From positions 124,001-188,000 of the forward strand of contig JBBDIT010000055.1 in assembly GCA_040880285.1 (NCBI GenBank): a stretch of DNA of 64,000 bases, written 5' to 3'. Origin of the DNA: JANQJA01 sp040880285. Its GTDB lineage: Bacteria > Pseudomonadota > Gammaproteobacteria > Pseudomonadales > Azotimanducaceae. This document shows, in pieces, positions 25,051 through 34,195 of the stretch. Position numbers and translations under genes: made by a program. The notes beneath the pieces were generated by a model. The model was not told the origin of the DNA and searched no databases. It saw only the letters and a list, made by a program, of their open reading frames with translations. The first letter of the stretch is position 1. Every line of letters begins with the position of its first letter.

Positions 25051-25904
25051 TATTCGATATTCTGGATCTGCTCACGCATCTGCTCGATGATCACTTTTAA
25101 TTCCACTGACTGGATCGACATCTCGGCCGCGGAGGATTTCGATGAGAGTGTATTGGCTTCCCGGTTGAGTTCCTGCATCAGGAAATCCAGTCGCCTGCCA
25201 ATCGTGCCGCCGGTGTTAAGGGTGCTGCGGACTTCTTCTATATGGGTATCGAGCCGGTCGAGTTCTTCATAAACATCTGACTTGTGTGCGAGATACACGA
25301 GTTCCTGCTCCAGGCGACCGGTATCCATCTCGACATCAAGTTCGGCAATCTTGTCTCTTACGCGAGCTGACAATCTCTCCATAATCGCCGGCGCTTCTGC
25401 GCGAATCTGGTTGACAATGTTGGCCAGACTATCAAGACGCTCCAGGATGAGGCGTTGTAATTCCGCGCCCTCGCGCTCTCGCATGGCAACCAACGCTTCA
25501 AGAGTTTCACTGAATAGCGCACGAATCCGCACCAGTAACTCTTCGAACTCTTCTGAATCGTCGGTAAGAACGCCAGGCCAACGCAGGAGCTCCAGCGGAT
25601 TGACGGGTGCCACATTCTTCGAAACCGAGGCCACATGATCCACAAGCCGCGAGATATGGCGTAACTGGCCCTCATTGACGACGGCCTCAGCCATTTCGCC
25701 GCCGGGCACTTCCCATCGAAACAAACAATCGATCTTGCCACGTGCTACCTTGTGCTTGAGCAGGTTACGCAGGTCCGCCTCCAGTATCCGAAGGTTATCC
25801 GGCAATTTGAAGACCGGGTCCAGGTAACGCTGGTTCACTGTGCGGATTTCCCAGGCCATATTTCCCGCCTGGGCACGCGCAAAGGCCGTCATGCTTCTTG
25901 TCAC
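25050..25904 (-). CDS. yicC: YicC family endoribonuclease
   Basis: A YicC-type protein of 284 residues from the GTG at 25904. The start TRSMTAFARAQ and the segment IRTVNQRYLDPVFKLP are the N-terminal family signature, and LVYLAHKSDVYEELDRLDTHIEE with GGTIGRRLDFLMQELNREANTLSSKS are the C-terminal DUF1732 signature, split by a few residues. E. coli YicC has been reported to act in RNA decay. A TTG at 25919 is a worse start because family members begin at the TRSMTAF block. It is divergent from rph and overlaps gmk by one base. Confidence 0.93.
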   Translation of the reverse strand: MTRSMTAFARAQAGNMAWEIRTVNQRYLDPVFKLPDNLRILEADLRNLLKHKVARGKIDCLFRWEVPGGEMAEAVVNEGQLRHISRLVDHVASVSKNVAPVNPLELLRWPGVLTDDSEEFEELLVRIRALFSETLEALVAMREREGAELQRLILERLDSLANIVNQIRAEAPAIMERLSARVRDKIAELDVEMDTGRLEQELVYLAHKSDVYEELDRLDTHIEEVRSTLNTGGTIGRRLDFLMQELNREANTLSSKSSAAEMSIQSVELKVIIEQMREQIQNIE

Positions 25905-25953
25905 ACTGCTCGATCCCAAAATTTAAACCCTGCATCTGATGATCCACCCAAAG

Positions 25954-25959
25954 TATAAT
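25954..25959 (+). promoter_or_regulatory. Candidate minus-10 box for rph-pyrE
   Basis: A perfect TATAAT lies 27 bases before the rph ATG, in the 80-base gap divergent with yicC. No convincing minus-35 hexamer was found at 16-18 bases upstream (TGCATC at 17), so an activator or a weak minus-35 may be involved. Confidence 0.45.
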
Positions 25960-25985
25960 AGAACTTGTGACACGAAGGAGATTTC

Positions 25986-26729
25986 ATGAATACAACTAAA
26001 GCACAAGCGAACGCGAGACCGTCAGGCAGGGCTACAGACCAGACCCGGCAGGTCATCATGGAGCGTGGGTTTGCAAAATATGCGGAGGGGTCGGTGCTGA
26101 TCTCTTTCGGTGACACCCGGGTTATCTGTACGGCTAGCGTCGAATCCGGTGTCCCTGGCTTCCTCAGGGGATCTGGTCGCGGCTGGATCACGTCAGAATA
26201 TGGCATGTTGCCGCGTTCAACACATGAGAGGATGGATCGGGAAGCAACACGTGGTAAACAGGGTGGAAGAACGGTTGAAATCCAGCGCCTGATCGGTCGG
26301 TCTCTGCGTGCTTGTGTGGATCTGGGTAAACTGGGTGAAAATACCATCAAGCTGGACTGTGACGTAATCCAGGCTGATGGAGGTACCCGCACTGCTGCTA
26401 TTACAGGAGCCTGTGTAGCACTCTATGATGCGGTTTTGAGACTGGGTAAGGTTGAAGATGCGTTCCAGCAGTTTGTCGGCGCTATTTCTGTCGGTATCGT
26501 GAACGGGCTCCCGGTACTGGACCTCGAATATACTGAAGATTCGAAGGCGGAAACCGATATGAATGTGGTCATGGCAGAAAACGGCGACTTTATCGAAATT
26601 CAGGGCACAGCCGAAGAATCGCCCTTTAGTCGAGAGGAGCTAAATTCCATGCTGGAACTGGCAGAAAAAGGGATCAAAGAGCTATTCATCGCCCAGCGTC
26701 AGGTGCTGGGTATCCAGGAATCAGCATGA
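25986..26729 (+). CDS. rph: Ribonuclease PH
   Basis: A 247-residue phosphorolytic exoribonuclease that trims tRNA 3-prime ends using phosphate. The phosphate- and RNA-binding segments GDTRVICTASVESGVPGFL, YGMLPRSTHERMDREATRG and DVIQADGGTRTAAITGA are typical. A GAAGGAG precedes the ATG. The stop overlaps the pyrE start by four bases (ATGA), as in other gammaproteobacteria. The extra N-terminal residues before RPSGRATDQTR are slightly longer than usual. Confidence 0.97.
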   Translation: MNTTKAQANARPSGRATDQTRQVIMERGFAKYAEGSVLISFGDTRVICTASVESGVPGFLRGSGRGWITSEYGMLPRSTHERMDREATRGKQGGRTVEIQRLIGRSLRACVDLGKLGENTIKLDCDVIQADGGTRTAAITGACVALYDAVLRLGKVEDAFQQFVGAISVGIVNGLPVLDLEYTEDSKAETDMNVVMAENGDFIEIQGTAEESPFSREELNSMLELAEKGIKELFIAQRQVLGIQESA

Positions 26730-27373
26730 AGGCATATCAAGAGCGCTTTATAGAGTTTGCGATACAAAGTGAGGTCTTGCAGTTTGGTGAGTTCGAGCTC
26801 AAGTCCGGGCGTATGAGCCCTTACTTCTTCAACGCGGGACGATTCAACTCAGGGGCGGTCCTACATGAGATCGGTGGTTATTATGCCGAGGCATTGCTGG
26901 CCTCGGGGTTGAAGTTTGATTTACTGTTCGGGCCTGCCTATAAAGGTATTCCGCTGGTGACGGCGACCGTGATCGCGCTGGCTGAAAGGCACGGGATTGA
27001 TGTACCTTATGTGTTTAACCGTAAGGAGGTTAAGGATCACGGTGAAGGTGGACAATTGGTCGGTGCAACACTCTCAGGAAGAGTTGTGATCGTGGACGAC
27101 ATCATTACTGCAGGCACTGCCATTCGGGAAGTCATGGAAATTTTATCAGGTTATGATTCGACTGCCGTGGGTGCTTTGGTTGCGATTGACCGACAGGAAC
27201 GAGGCACTAAAGACCTGTCAGCGATCCAGGAAATTGAGCAGTCCTATGGTGTGTCCGTCGTCAGTATCGTAAAGTTGGATGACATCATTTCGTATATTTC
27301 TAGTCGATCAGGGTTCAGCAAGGAGCTTGAGCAAATTAAACAATACAGACATGCATTTGGAGTTGCGGCATAG
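26726..27373 (+). CDS. pyrE: Orotate phosphoribosyltransferase
   Basis: A 215-residue enzyme making OMP from orotate and PRPP in pyrimidine synthesis. The PRPP-binding motif is VVIVDDIITAGTAIRE (about 120-135), and the flexible-loop region is NRKEVKDHGEGG. The opening EFAIQSEVLQFGEFELKSGRMSPYFFNAG is the family signature, split around FGEFELKSGR. Translation is coupled with rph by a four-base overlap, and the DUF4124 gene starts immediately after its stop codon. Confidence 0.97.
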   Translation: MKAYQERFIEFAIQSEVLQFGEFELKSGRMSPYFFNAGRFNSGAVLHEIGGYYAEALLASGLKFDLLFGPAYKGIPLVTATVIALAERHGIDVPYVFNRKEVKDHGEGGQLVGATLSGRVVIVDDIITAGTAIREVMEILSGYDSTAVGALVAIDRQERGTKDLSAIQEIEQSYGVSVVSIVKLDDIISYISSRSGFSKELEQIKQYRHAFGVAA

Positions 27374-28030
27374 ATGCAAAGAAGATTTAAACTGCTACAC
27401 AATGCGTCTATAGCGCCTCTCATCAAGGTGTGCGTTATTGCAACCTCGGCATTCTGGCTGCCGACGGTAGCCAGTGCAGAACTCTATAAATATGTCAACG
27501 AGGACGGCGTCACTGTTCTCGACAGCCATGTCCCTGCGCGCTACGTCAAGAAGGGTTACACCATATTGAGTCTCGATGGTCGCGTTCTCGAGGTGGTGCC
27601 CCGCGCCCTGTCGGAAGAAGAGATCCGCCAACGTGACCGGGAAATTGCCGAGCAGCGCAGATTGGATGAGGAGCGGGAAGCGCGGGAACTGGCGGATGAG
27701 AATCTCCTGCGACTATATAGTCGACCGGAAGACGTCATCCGAGCCAGGGATAGTAAGCTTGCCAGTATCAGGGGTTTTATAGAAACCAGTAACGGTAATA
27801 TCGAACGGCTTGAAGAACAAAAGAGTGAGATTGAAGCAGAACTTGCCAATATTGAGCGTGCAGGCGGCACGATCAGCAAGGCGCGGTTGGATCGAATTCG
27901 GACGATTGACACCCGGATCAAAGCGATCAGCAAAGAAATTGAAGACAAAGAGCGCGAGATAGACCAGTTACGTGGCTCTTTTGCCGCAGACCTCAAACGG
28001 GTTCGCGAATTGTACGGTGAGGACGGCTAG
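27374..28030 (+). CDS. DUF4124 domain protein with coiled coil
   Basis: A 218-residue envelope protein. A signal peptide (about residues 1-35, cleaved near VASA) precedes a DUF4124 segment, ELYKYVNEDGVTVLDSHVP, a Tyr/Trp-Asp-Gly beta module seen in many gammaproteobacterial periplasmic proteins. From about 80 to the end it is strongly charged and helical, with long runs of Glu, Arg and Leu typical of coiled coil (SNGNIERLEEQKSEIEAEL). Function unknown. It begins directly at the pyrE stop, so it is likely the third gene of rph-pyrE. Its TAG stop forms the left flank of the inverted-repeat element. Confidence 0.75.
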   Translation: MQRRFKLLHNASIAPLIKVCVIATSAFWLPTVASAELYKYVNEDGVTVLDSHVPARYVKKGYTILSLDGRVLEVVPRALSEEEIRQRDREIAEQRRLDEEREARELADENLLRLYSRPEDVIRARDSKLASIRGFIETSNGNIERLEEQKSEIEAELANIERAGGTISKARLDRIRTIDTRIKAISKEIEDKEREIDQLRGSFAADLKRVRELYGEDG

Positions 28031-28210
28031 GGAACGTCTGAACAAGTATGCAAAGTCTTGTCGGGGAGGTTTGGGCGGGAAGTCAAGAACCTGTCCTGGA
28101 AGGCGTGGGCCATCCCTGGCCCGGTCCCGTTACATCCCTGTACCTAGCCTTCCATAACAGGTTCTTGACTTCCTACTCGACAGATTGACGTCCACTTGTT
28201 TAGAGGTTCC
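28031..28210. mobile_element. IS5-like MITE (non-coding inverted-repeat element)
   Basis: A 180-base non-coding element bounded by 17-base terminal inverted repeats, GGAACGTCTGAACAAGT at the left (28031-28047) and ACTTGTTTAGAGGTTCC at the right (28194-28210), 15 of 17 matched. The flanks CTAG (28027-28030) and CTGG (28211-28214) look like a four-base target duplication with one change. Inside, a perfect 17-base inverted repeat (28078-28094 with 28157-28173) extends by a seven-base pair after a three-base bulge, and the centre holds a third hairpin GGGCCA-TCCC-TGGCCC (28107-28122). The termini resemble the IS5 end as I recall it, 14 of 17, and IS5 also duplicates four bases of CTAG type. No transposase is encoded. 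Confidence 0.75.
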
Positions 28211-28222
28211 CTGGCAATTTCG

Positions 28223-28813
28223 CTACGGGTTCTTGAAAACCGCTGAACAAATCGCGTTCCATTGCGCGGACCAGTCTCGAGTCGGCATACGCGTAAAATT
28301 ACTCCTTACAAACTGACTGATTCGCCCCTCGGCCGCGCTGAGCATGAGGTTAGCTGCCACGTTGACGTCCAGGGTTGGGCCATGCCCTTCTCTCATCTCA
28401 GCCTCACGCAAAAACTGTCGCAGCTGGGTTTCAAAACGTTCAAAAAGCTGGGTGACTCTCGTGCGCAAGCGATCTGTCTCACCTGCCAGCGGGTCACCAG
28501 TCAGAATACGGGTAATACCAGGATTTCGCTCTGCAAATGTCAGTAGCAAAGTGATCGATTGGTTGCACCGTTCACGCGCTGATGGCTCTTCATTCATAAT
28601 GATATGAATGCGGGAAAAAATGGTGTCTTCTATAAATTCGATCAGGGCATCGAACATCTTTGCCTTGCTGGGAAAGTGTCTGTACAACGCGGCTTCTGAA
28701 ACGCCCACCTGCCTCGCCAGGCCCGAGGTCGTGATGCGCTCACCCGGTGACTGTTCGAGCATGGTTGCGAGGGCCTGGAGTATCTGTTGTTTGCGTGATG
28801 GTTTCTCGCTCAT
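28223..28813 (-). CDS. slmA: Nucleoid occlusion factor SlmA (TetR family)
   Basis: A 196-residue TetR-fold protein that binds chromosomal sites and blocks FtsZ assembly over the nucleoid. The helix-turn-helix is ITTSGLARQVGVSEAALYRHFPSKAKMF split over residues 27-54, where the segment VGVSEAALYRHFPSK is typical of SlmA. The remainder is the dimer/FtsZ-binding domain. Found next to argB, coaBC and dut as in most gammaproteobacteria (formerly ttk). Ends about a dozen bases from the inverted-repeat element. Confidence 0.93.
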   Translation of the reverse strand: MSEKPSRKQQILQALATMLEQSPGERITTSGLARQVGVSEAALYRHFPSKAKMFDALIEFIEDTIFSRIHIIMNEEPSARERCNQSITLLLTFAERNPGITRILTGDPLAGETDRLRTRVTQLFERFETQLRQFLREAEMREGHGPTLDVNVAANLMLSAAEGRISQFVRSNFTRMPTRDWSAQWNAICSAVFKNP

Positions 28814-28816
28814 GCG

Positions 28817-29758
28817 CTAGTCATCCTTGCCTACCCTGGGCTGGCTTGAAGTTACGCCGGCAGTGCCACGGGAAATCATCGTCCCAACCCCTTCATCTGT
28901 GAGCACCTCCAATAAGACGGCATGTGAAACGGTGCCATCGATAATCTGGGAGGAATTGACCCCGTTCATGACAGCAGACAGCGCACATTTTACTTTGGGC
29001 AGCATCCCTTCAGAAATCGTGCCATCAGCGATCAGCTCTTGTATCTGGTTCGTGTCGATACTGGAGATTAATTCCCCATTTTTGTCCTTGATACCAGGGA
29101 CATTAGTCAGGAGTATCAGCTTTTCCGCCTTGAGTTCTTCGGCGAGTTTGCCAGCGACCAGGTCCGCATTAATGTTGTACGTTGTGTTGTCGTCGCCCAC
29201 ACCGATAGGTGCGATCACGGGAATGATGTCGCTGGTAACCAGCATGTCGATCACACTTCGGTCAATACTGATCACCTCACCTACATGACCAATATCGATA
29301 ATTTCGGGGGTCTGTAATTCCGGCGACGAGCGTTCGATCACCATCTTCCTTGCGCGAATCATGCGTGCGTCTTTACCCGTCAGGCCGAGGGCCTTGCCGC
29401 CGCTCTGGTTTATGAGGCTTACAATATCTTTGTTTACCAGGCCTCCCAAAACCATTTCGACAATGTCCATGGTCTTGCTGTCGGTCACTCGCATACCGTC
29501 GACGAATCGTGATTCAATATTGAGCTGCTCGAGCAGCGCTCCAATTTGCGGGCCGCCGCCATGCACGATCACCGGGTTGATGCCAACCAACTTCATCAAG
29601 ACGACGTCCCGCGCGAAGCCATGTTGAAGATCTGCGTCCACCATGGCATTACCACCATATTTGATGACAATGGTCTTACCAGTAAAACGCTGGATGTATG
29701 GCAAGGCCTCCGTGAGCACCTTGGCAACATTGAGGGCTGACTCGCGAGTCAGTGTCAT
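28817..29758 (-). CDS. argB: Acetylglutamate kinase
   Basis: A 313-residue kinase of the arginine pathway, phosphorylating N-acetylglutamate. Substrate and nucleotide motifs are VIKYGGNAMVD (about 31-41), VIVHGGGPQIG (about 63-73), the FVDGMRVTD segment and ADLVAGKLAEEL. The N-terminal helix before VIKYGG is like the arginine-sensitive hexameric forms, so feedback inhibition by arginine is plausible. Lies three bases from the slmA start and 33 from algC. Confidence 0.96.
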   Translation of the reverse strand: MTLTRESALNVAKVLTEALPYIQRFTGKTIVIKYGGNAMVDADLQHGFARDVVLMKLVGINPVIVHGGGPQIGALLEQLNIESRFVDGMRVTDSKTMDIVEMVLGGLVNKDIVSLINQSGGKALGLTGKDARMIRARKMVIERSSPELQTPEIIDIGHVGEVISIDRSVIDMLVTSDIIPVIAPIGVGDDNTTYNINADLVAGKLAEELKAEKLILLTNVPGIKDKNGELISSIDTNQIQELIADGTISEGMLPKVKCALSAVMNGVNSSQIIDGTVSHAVLLEVLTDEGVGTMISRGTAGVTSSQPRVGKDD

Positions 29759-29791
29759 TGGTTAGTTCCTTATCTGGCTTGGCAGAATCGA

Positions 29792-32305
29792 TCAGATTTT
29801 GAAATCCAGAGAATTGTCGACTGCTTGTAATCGTTCCTTGAAGAGCTCCGCTATGCGTTTAAGTACACCCGCGTTATCTGCTTCAAACCTGAGTGTCAGG
29901 TCAGGACTGGTATTGGAGGCGCGCACGAGTCCCCATCCATCAGCAAAGTCAATCCTGAGGCCGTCAATAGTTGTAACCGTACCATCGCCAAAGCTGGGAC
30001 CATCGACAAGACTTTGGACAATGCTAAACTTGTGATGCTCATCGACCGGGATACGAATTTCTGGCGTAGAAACACTTGTCGGGAACTGAGCCAGGAGCTC
30101 ATCTAGCCCCTCCGACTGACTGCCGACGATTTCCAGTAGGCGCGCTGCGGCATAGAGGCCGTCATCAAACCCGTACCAGCGCTCTCCAAAACAGATATGT
30201 CCTGACATTTCGCCCCCCAGGGCCGCACCTGTCTCGAGCATTTTTGCCTTGATAAAGGAGTGCCCACTACGGCTGATAATAGGGCGACCACCGAAGCTAC
30301 TGATGACTGAGTTGAGATGACGTGTACACTTGACATCATAGACGACGTCCGATCCCGGGTTACGTGACACCACATCCCTGGCAAAGAGCATCAAGAGACG
30401 GTCTGGCCAGACAATTTCCCCTTTTTTGGTCACCGCCACCAGGCGATCACCATCACCGTCAAATGCGATGCCAAGGTCTGCGCCTTCGGACTTGACCATC
30501 AACACAAGATCGGACAGGTTTTCAGCCACCGTTGGATCCGGGGGGTGATTTGGGAAGGTCCCGTCTACATCGCAATAGAGCGGTGTTACGTCACAACCAA
30601 GGCCGGCAAACAAATCCGGCGCGACTGCACCGGCGATGCCATTTGCACAATCGATTACGATTTTGAGCGGTTGCGCCACGACAACATCATCAGTAATCGC
30701 TTCGATGTAATCTTGAGTGATGTCTGCCTCGGAGACATTACCAGAACCAGAGCTGAAGTTTTCTGCGACCACACGGGCATAGATGCGCTGGATATCCTCT
30801 TCTACCAGAGTGCGGCCATCAAGGACGATCTTGAATCCATTGTAGTTTGCCGGATTGTGGCTGGCTGTTACCATCACGCCGCTTCGCGCCTCAGAATTCT
30901 GGGTTGCATAGTAAACAATGGGTGTTGGTACACTGCCAATATTAATAATGTCGCGACCGGATTCGGTCAATCCTTCGATCAATGCCTCGACCACTGAAGG
31001 GCTCGATACACGGCCATCTGCCCCAACGATCAACGTCTGCTCCCCGATTTCTCCAGCCTCTGTGCCAATCGCGAGGCCAATCTTTTTGATAACCGCAGGT
31101 GTCAACGTCTGATCGACAATCCCACGAATGTCGTAAGCTCGAAAAATTTCGGCCAGCGCTGGATCATCCTGCGTGGGCGCTGATTTCGCATCAGGTTTGG
31201 AGGGTTCTTCTCTGGCTACCTTTTGTTGCATTTCTCGTTCATAGTCTTCTTCATCTATCTCCTCGATATCGACCATTTCTTCACGAGGCTTCTGTTTTGG
31301 CTGCAGGGTAACATTGAGTTTTTCAACTTCAGGCTTTATCTCATTTTTTCGACCCATTCGATGGAGATTGGCATCAAGGTCAACAAATGCGTGTAGATCA
31401 TAGTCGGTGGAATGTGAGTATTCGCCTTTAATGACTTCAGTAATCTGATTGGCCAGGCGTGCGGCGTCGGCGTTGGTCCTCTTTAGTAGCGAAGAGACGC
31501 CGGCAAGGGTTCCGGCAATCGCCACTACAAGAAAAACGATAAGAGGCATGAGGAATTCGATCGGACTTGAAATGGGCGCGTTGATAACCGTTGGAGAGGG
31601 ATAGTATATGAGCGACCAGTTGACATTGTTGAGGCGTCTTCTGATCTCGCTTCCAGCGACTCCATTGCCGCCGAGTGTCAGAATGTCGTTCGATGTCCCG
31701 CCAAAAGTCTGAATCAGCCGTACCTCACCATCGAGTAATTCGGAGAGACCATCACTGAGTGCGCTCATCTCAAGGTAGACGAACAGAGTCCCCTTAATTT
31801 CCTCGTCTGAAGGTGTCTTGATGGGTGCTGCCAGACCTAGTACCCAGCCCTCGTCGGTTCTTATGGCTTCCGGGTGGATAGCTATACCTGCCTCAACCTG
31901 GTTGACCATTGTTTTTGATGTAAATGAAAATGGTGGGTCGGCACCCGGGTCTGCCTCGGCAGTGCCTGGCGGGAATAGTCGAAGACGAATCGCATTGGGA
32001 ATGAGTTCGGCAAGGCGCGCTTCTTCTTGTAAAAGCTCGGCTTTGGTGCCCCCGGTCACCAGTTGACCAAGCAGGTTACTGGTCGCTGCCGTCCTTGCCT
32101 GATCCAGTAGGCGGGCTTCCCGCTGGTTTAATTGGAACTGTAAAACATCTGCTTTGTGACTTGCGACCGCGTTGCCATGGAACTTTGAAATGCCCGCGTG
32201 TAATACCAGTATCGAAATTGCAGCAGCTATGACAAACGCTGCGATGCCGATGGCGATGGGGAGCCTGGCGAAAGTCATTAGCTCATTTTTGGTTTTGTTA
32301 GCCAC
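29792..32305 (-). CDS. algC: Phosphomannomutase/phosphoglucomutase AlgC with N-terminal membrane extension
   Basis: An 837-residue protein. The C-terminal 450 residues are an alpha-D-phosphohexomutase: FRAYDIRGIVDQTLTP at the start, the phosphoserine loop VTASHNPANYNGFK, the metal loop AFDGDGDRLVAV, and the sugar-binding GGEMSGH. It interconverts hexose 1- and 6-phosphates for LPS and exopolysaccharide. The first 390 residues hold two hydrophobic segments (about 13-35 and 250-275) flanking a periplasmic domain, then a Lys/Glu-rich linker, like the long AlgC form annotated in some pseudomonads. The long frame is uninterrupted, so the extension appears real. Confidence 0.9.
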   Translation of the reverse strand: MANKTKNELMTFARLPIAIGIAAFVIAAAISILVLHAGISKFHGNAVASHKADVLQFQLNQREARLLDQARTAATSNLLGQLVTGGTKAELLQEEARLAELIPNAIRLRLFPPGTAEADPGADPPFSFTSKTMVNQVEAGIAIHPEAIRTDEGWVLGLAAPIKTPSDEEIKGTLFVYLEMSALSDGLSELLDGEVRLIQTFGGTSNDILTLGGNGVAGSEIRRRLNNVNWSLIYYPSPTVINAPISSPIEFLMPLIVFLVVAIAGTLAGVSSLLKRTNADAARLANQITEVIKGEYSHSTDYDLHAFVDLDANLHRMGRKNEIKPEVEKLNVTLQPKQKPREEMVDIEEIDEEDYEREMQQKVAREEPSKPDAKSAPTQDDPALAEIFRAYDIRGIVDQTLTPAVIKKIGLAIGTEAGEIGEQTLIVGADGRVSSPSVVEALIEGLTESGRDIINIGSVPTPIVYYATQNSEARSGVMVTASHNPANYNGFKIVLDGRTLVEEDIQRIYARVVAENFSSGSGNVSEADITQDYIEAITDDVVVAQPLKIVIDCANGIAGAVAPDLFAGLGCDVTPLYCDVDGTFPNHPPDPTVAENLSDLVLMVKSEGADLGIAFDGDGDRLVAVTKKGEIVWPDRLLMLFARDVVSRNPGSDVVYDVKCTRHLNSVISSFGGRPIISRSGHSFIKAKMLETGAALGGEMSGHICFGERWYGFDDGLYAAARLLEIVGSQSEGLDELLAQFPTSVSTPEIRIPVDEHHKFSIVQSLVDGPSFGDGTVTTIDGLRIDFADGWGLVRASNTSPDLTLRFEADNAGVLKRIAELFKERLQAVDNSLDFKI

Positions 32306-32314
32306 GATTCACCT

Positions 32315-32782
32315 TTATTGTTTTCCGGAGGAGCCAAAGCCACCAGCGCCCCGTACGGTTTCTGTAAATTCTTCCACCACTTTAAATGACGCCTGGACCA
32401 CCGGAACCAGCACTAGCTGGGCCACGCGGTCTCCCGGCTCAATAGTAAATTCCGTGGCTCCTCTGTTCCAGCAGGAAATCATGAGTTCACCCTGGTAGTC
32501 AGAGTCGATTAATCCGACCAGGTTGCCGAGCACGATGCCGTGCTTATGGCCGAGGCCTGACCTCGGGAGAATTACAGCAGCGAGTCCCGGATCACCGATG
32601 AAGATTGAGATTCCGGTAGCGATAAGTTCTGAATCCCCTGGCCCGATGCGGCAGGGCGTATCGATGCAGGCTCTCAAGTCCATCCCGGCAGAACCCTCGG
32701 TAGAATACGAAGGCAGCGGAATTGACTCGCCTATCAATGGGCTCAGAATTTTTACCTGCAATTCTCTTGTAGAACTAGTCAT
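32315..32782 (-). CDS. dut: dUTP diphosphatase
   Basis: A 155-residue trimeric dUTPase hydrolysing dUTP to dUMP, keeping uracil out of DNA. The five family motifs are seen: AGMDLRA, RSGLGHKHGI, the motif 3 GNLVGLIDSDYQGEL with the catalytic Asp, GDRVAQLVLVPV, and the C-terminal glycine-rich GAGGFGSSGK. It sits between algC and coaBC, the order known from Pseudomonas. Confidence 0.97.
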   Translation of the reverse strand: MTSSTRELQVKILSPLIGESIPLPSYSTEGSAGMDLRACIDTPCRIGPGDSELIATGISIFIGDPGLAAVILPRSGLGHKHGIVLGNLVGLIDSDYQGELMISCWNRGATEFTIEPGDRVAQLVLVPVVQASFKVVEEFTETVRGAGGFGSSGKQ

Positions 32783-32807
32783 CGGCGTACGCGGTTATTT
32801 ACGATCG

Positions 32808-34022
32808 TCAATTTTGAATTGGCAATTTGCTCGATATCATTTCGATGATACGGTTTGCGACGTGTCTCTTGGACGCCACGGGCAACGTTTCCTCGTGATC
32901 AGCGAATAACACCGTAATCTGGTTTTCATCACTGTTGAATCCAATGGCCTGATCGGATACATCATTGGCAACGACCATATCGAGCTTTTTCTTGATCAGC
33001 TTTTTACGAGCATACTCAACGAGGTTCTCAGTCTCGGCGGCAAAGCCAACGGTAAACGGATGCGAGGCCAGATTCGCCACACTCGCGATGATGTCCGGAT
33101 TCTCGATTAGTTCAATCGTTAATAGCTGATTGGATGGTGCATCCCCCTTTTTTATCTTCTGGTTCACCCTTTGGACAGGTTTGTAGTCAGCAACGGCGGC
33201 CACTCCGATAAATACATCACTGTCGTCCACTTCGGCCATGACCGCGTTGTACATATCATCGGCGCTCACGACATCGATCCGTTTTACGCGATCCGGCGCA
33301 GGCAGGTTTGTCGGCCCTGAAACCAGAACGACTTCTGCTCCGGCCTCAACAGCGGCCTCGGCCAGGGCGTAACCTTGTTTACCGCTACTCTGGTTGCTGA
33401 TGTAACGAACAGGATCAATTGCCTCGCGAGTAGGTCCAGCGGTGATCAGTACTTTCTTACCTGACAATAGCCCTGAGGGGAAAAGCTTACCGGTTAAATC
33501 GACAATTCCTTCGACGTCGAGGAGGCGGCCAGCGCCTACTTCACCGCAAGCCTGCAGACCTTCATCGGGGCCAAATATCTCAATATGGTTTTGGGTAAGG
33601 TGGATGACGTTATCCTGTGTCGCCTCATTGGTCCACATGCCCTGGTTCATTGCGGGTGCCACGGCGACACGACACTGGGCGGCGAGACAGATGGTCGTCA
33701 GCAGGTCATCGCCATGTCCCTGGGCCAGCTTGGCAAGGAAGTTGGCACTGGCGGGCGCGATTAAAATGAGGTCTGCCCAGCGTGCGAGCTCGATATGACC
33801 CATCACGGATTCTGTTTCCGTGTCCAGCAGGTCCTGATGGACCGGGTGTCCGGACAAGGCCTGTAAGGTCAAAGGCGTAATGAACTCAGTCGCCGCCCGG
33901 GTCATGACCACTCTGACGTCGGCACCCTGGTCCTGCAGACGGCGAATCAATTCGGCGCTCTTGTACGCGGCAATTCCACCGGTAACACCTAACAGGATTC
34001 TTTTGTTTTGCAGGCTGGACAT
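32808..34022 (-). CDS. coaBC: Bifunctional CoaBC: phosphopantothenoylcysteine decarboxylase/synthetase
   Basis: A 404-residue fusion for coenzyme A synthesis. The N-terminal flavoprotein CoaC (about 1-190) has GVTGGIAAYKSAEL and PAMNQGMW; it decarboxylates phosphopantothenoylcysteine. The C-terminal CoaB (about 190-404) begins VLITAGPTREAIDPVRYIS and carries the segment NQSSGKQGYALAEAA; it joins cysteine to phosphopantothenate with CTP. It is divergent from radC, with about 170 bases between. Confidence 0.97.
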   Translation of the reverse strand: MSSLQNKRILLGVTGGIAAYKSAELIRRLQDQGADVRVVMTRAATEFITPLTLQALSGHPVHQDLLDTETESVMGHIELARWADLILIAPASANFLAKLAQGHGDDLLTTICLAAQCRVAVAPAMNQGMWTNEATQDNVIHLTQNHIEIFGPDEGLQACGEVGAGRLLDVEGIVDLTGKLFPSGLLSGKKVLITAGPTREAIDPVRYISNQSSGKQGYALAEAAVEAGAEVVLVSGPTNLPAPDRVKRIDVVSADDMYNAVMAEVDDSDVFIGVAAVADYKPVQRVNQKIKKGDAPSNQLLTIELIENPDIIASVANLASHPFTVGFAAETENLVEYARKKLIKKKLDMVVANDVSDQAIGFNSDENQITVLFADHEETLPVASKRHVANRIIEMISSKLPIQN

Positions 34023-34195
34023 GGGCGTATGTGCGAGTGTCTCAGGGTCTTGAGTTAGATGAACCTACAACAATGCTGGAACGTGTCTTACAGTCATCCC
34101 GATCTTGCTGCGCCACAATTTGAACGCATAAGGTTACCACACACAAATGGCTGTGTTGTAAGTGATTGTTCACTTGTTTAAGGAGCAGAGATACA

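Noticed and set aside
34160..34180. CACTTGTTTAAGG near the radC start, resembling the right end of the inverted-repeat element
   Set aside because: The match stops after nine or ten bases, no second end lies nearby, and the following AAGGAG is the radC ribosome-binding site.
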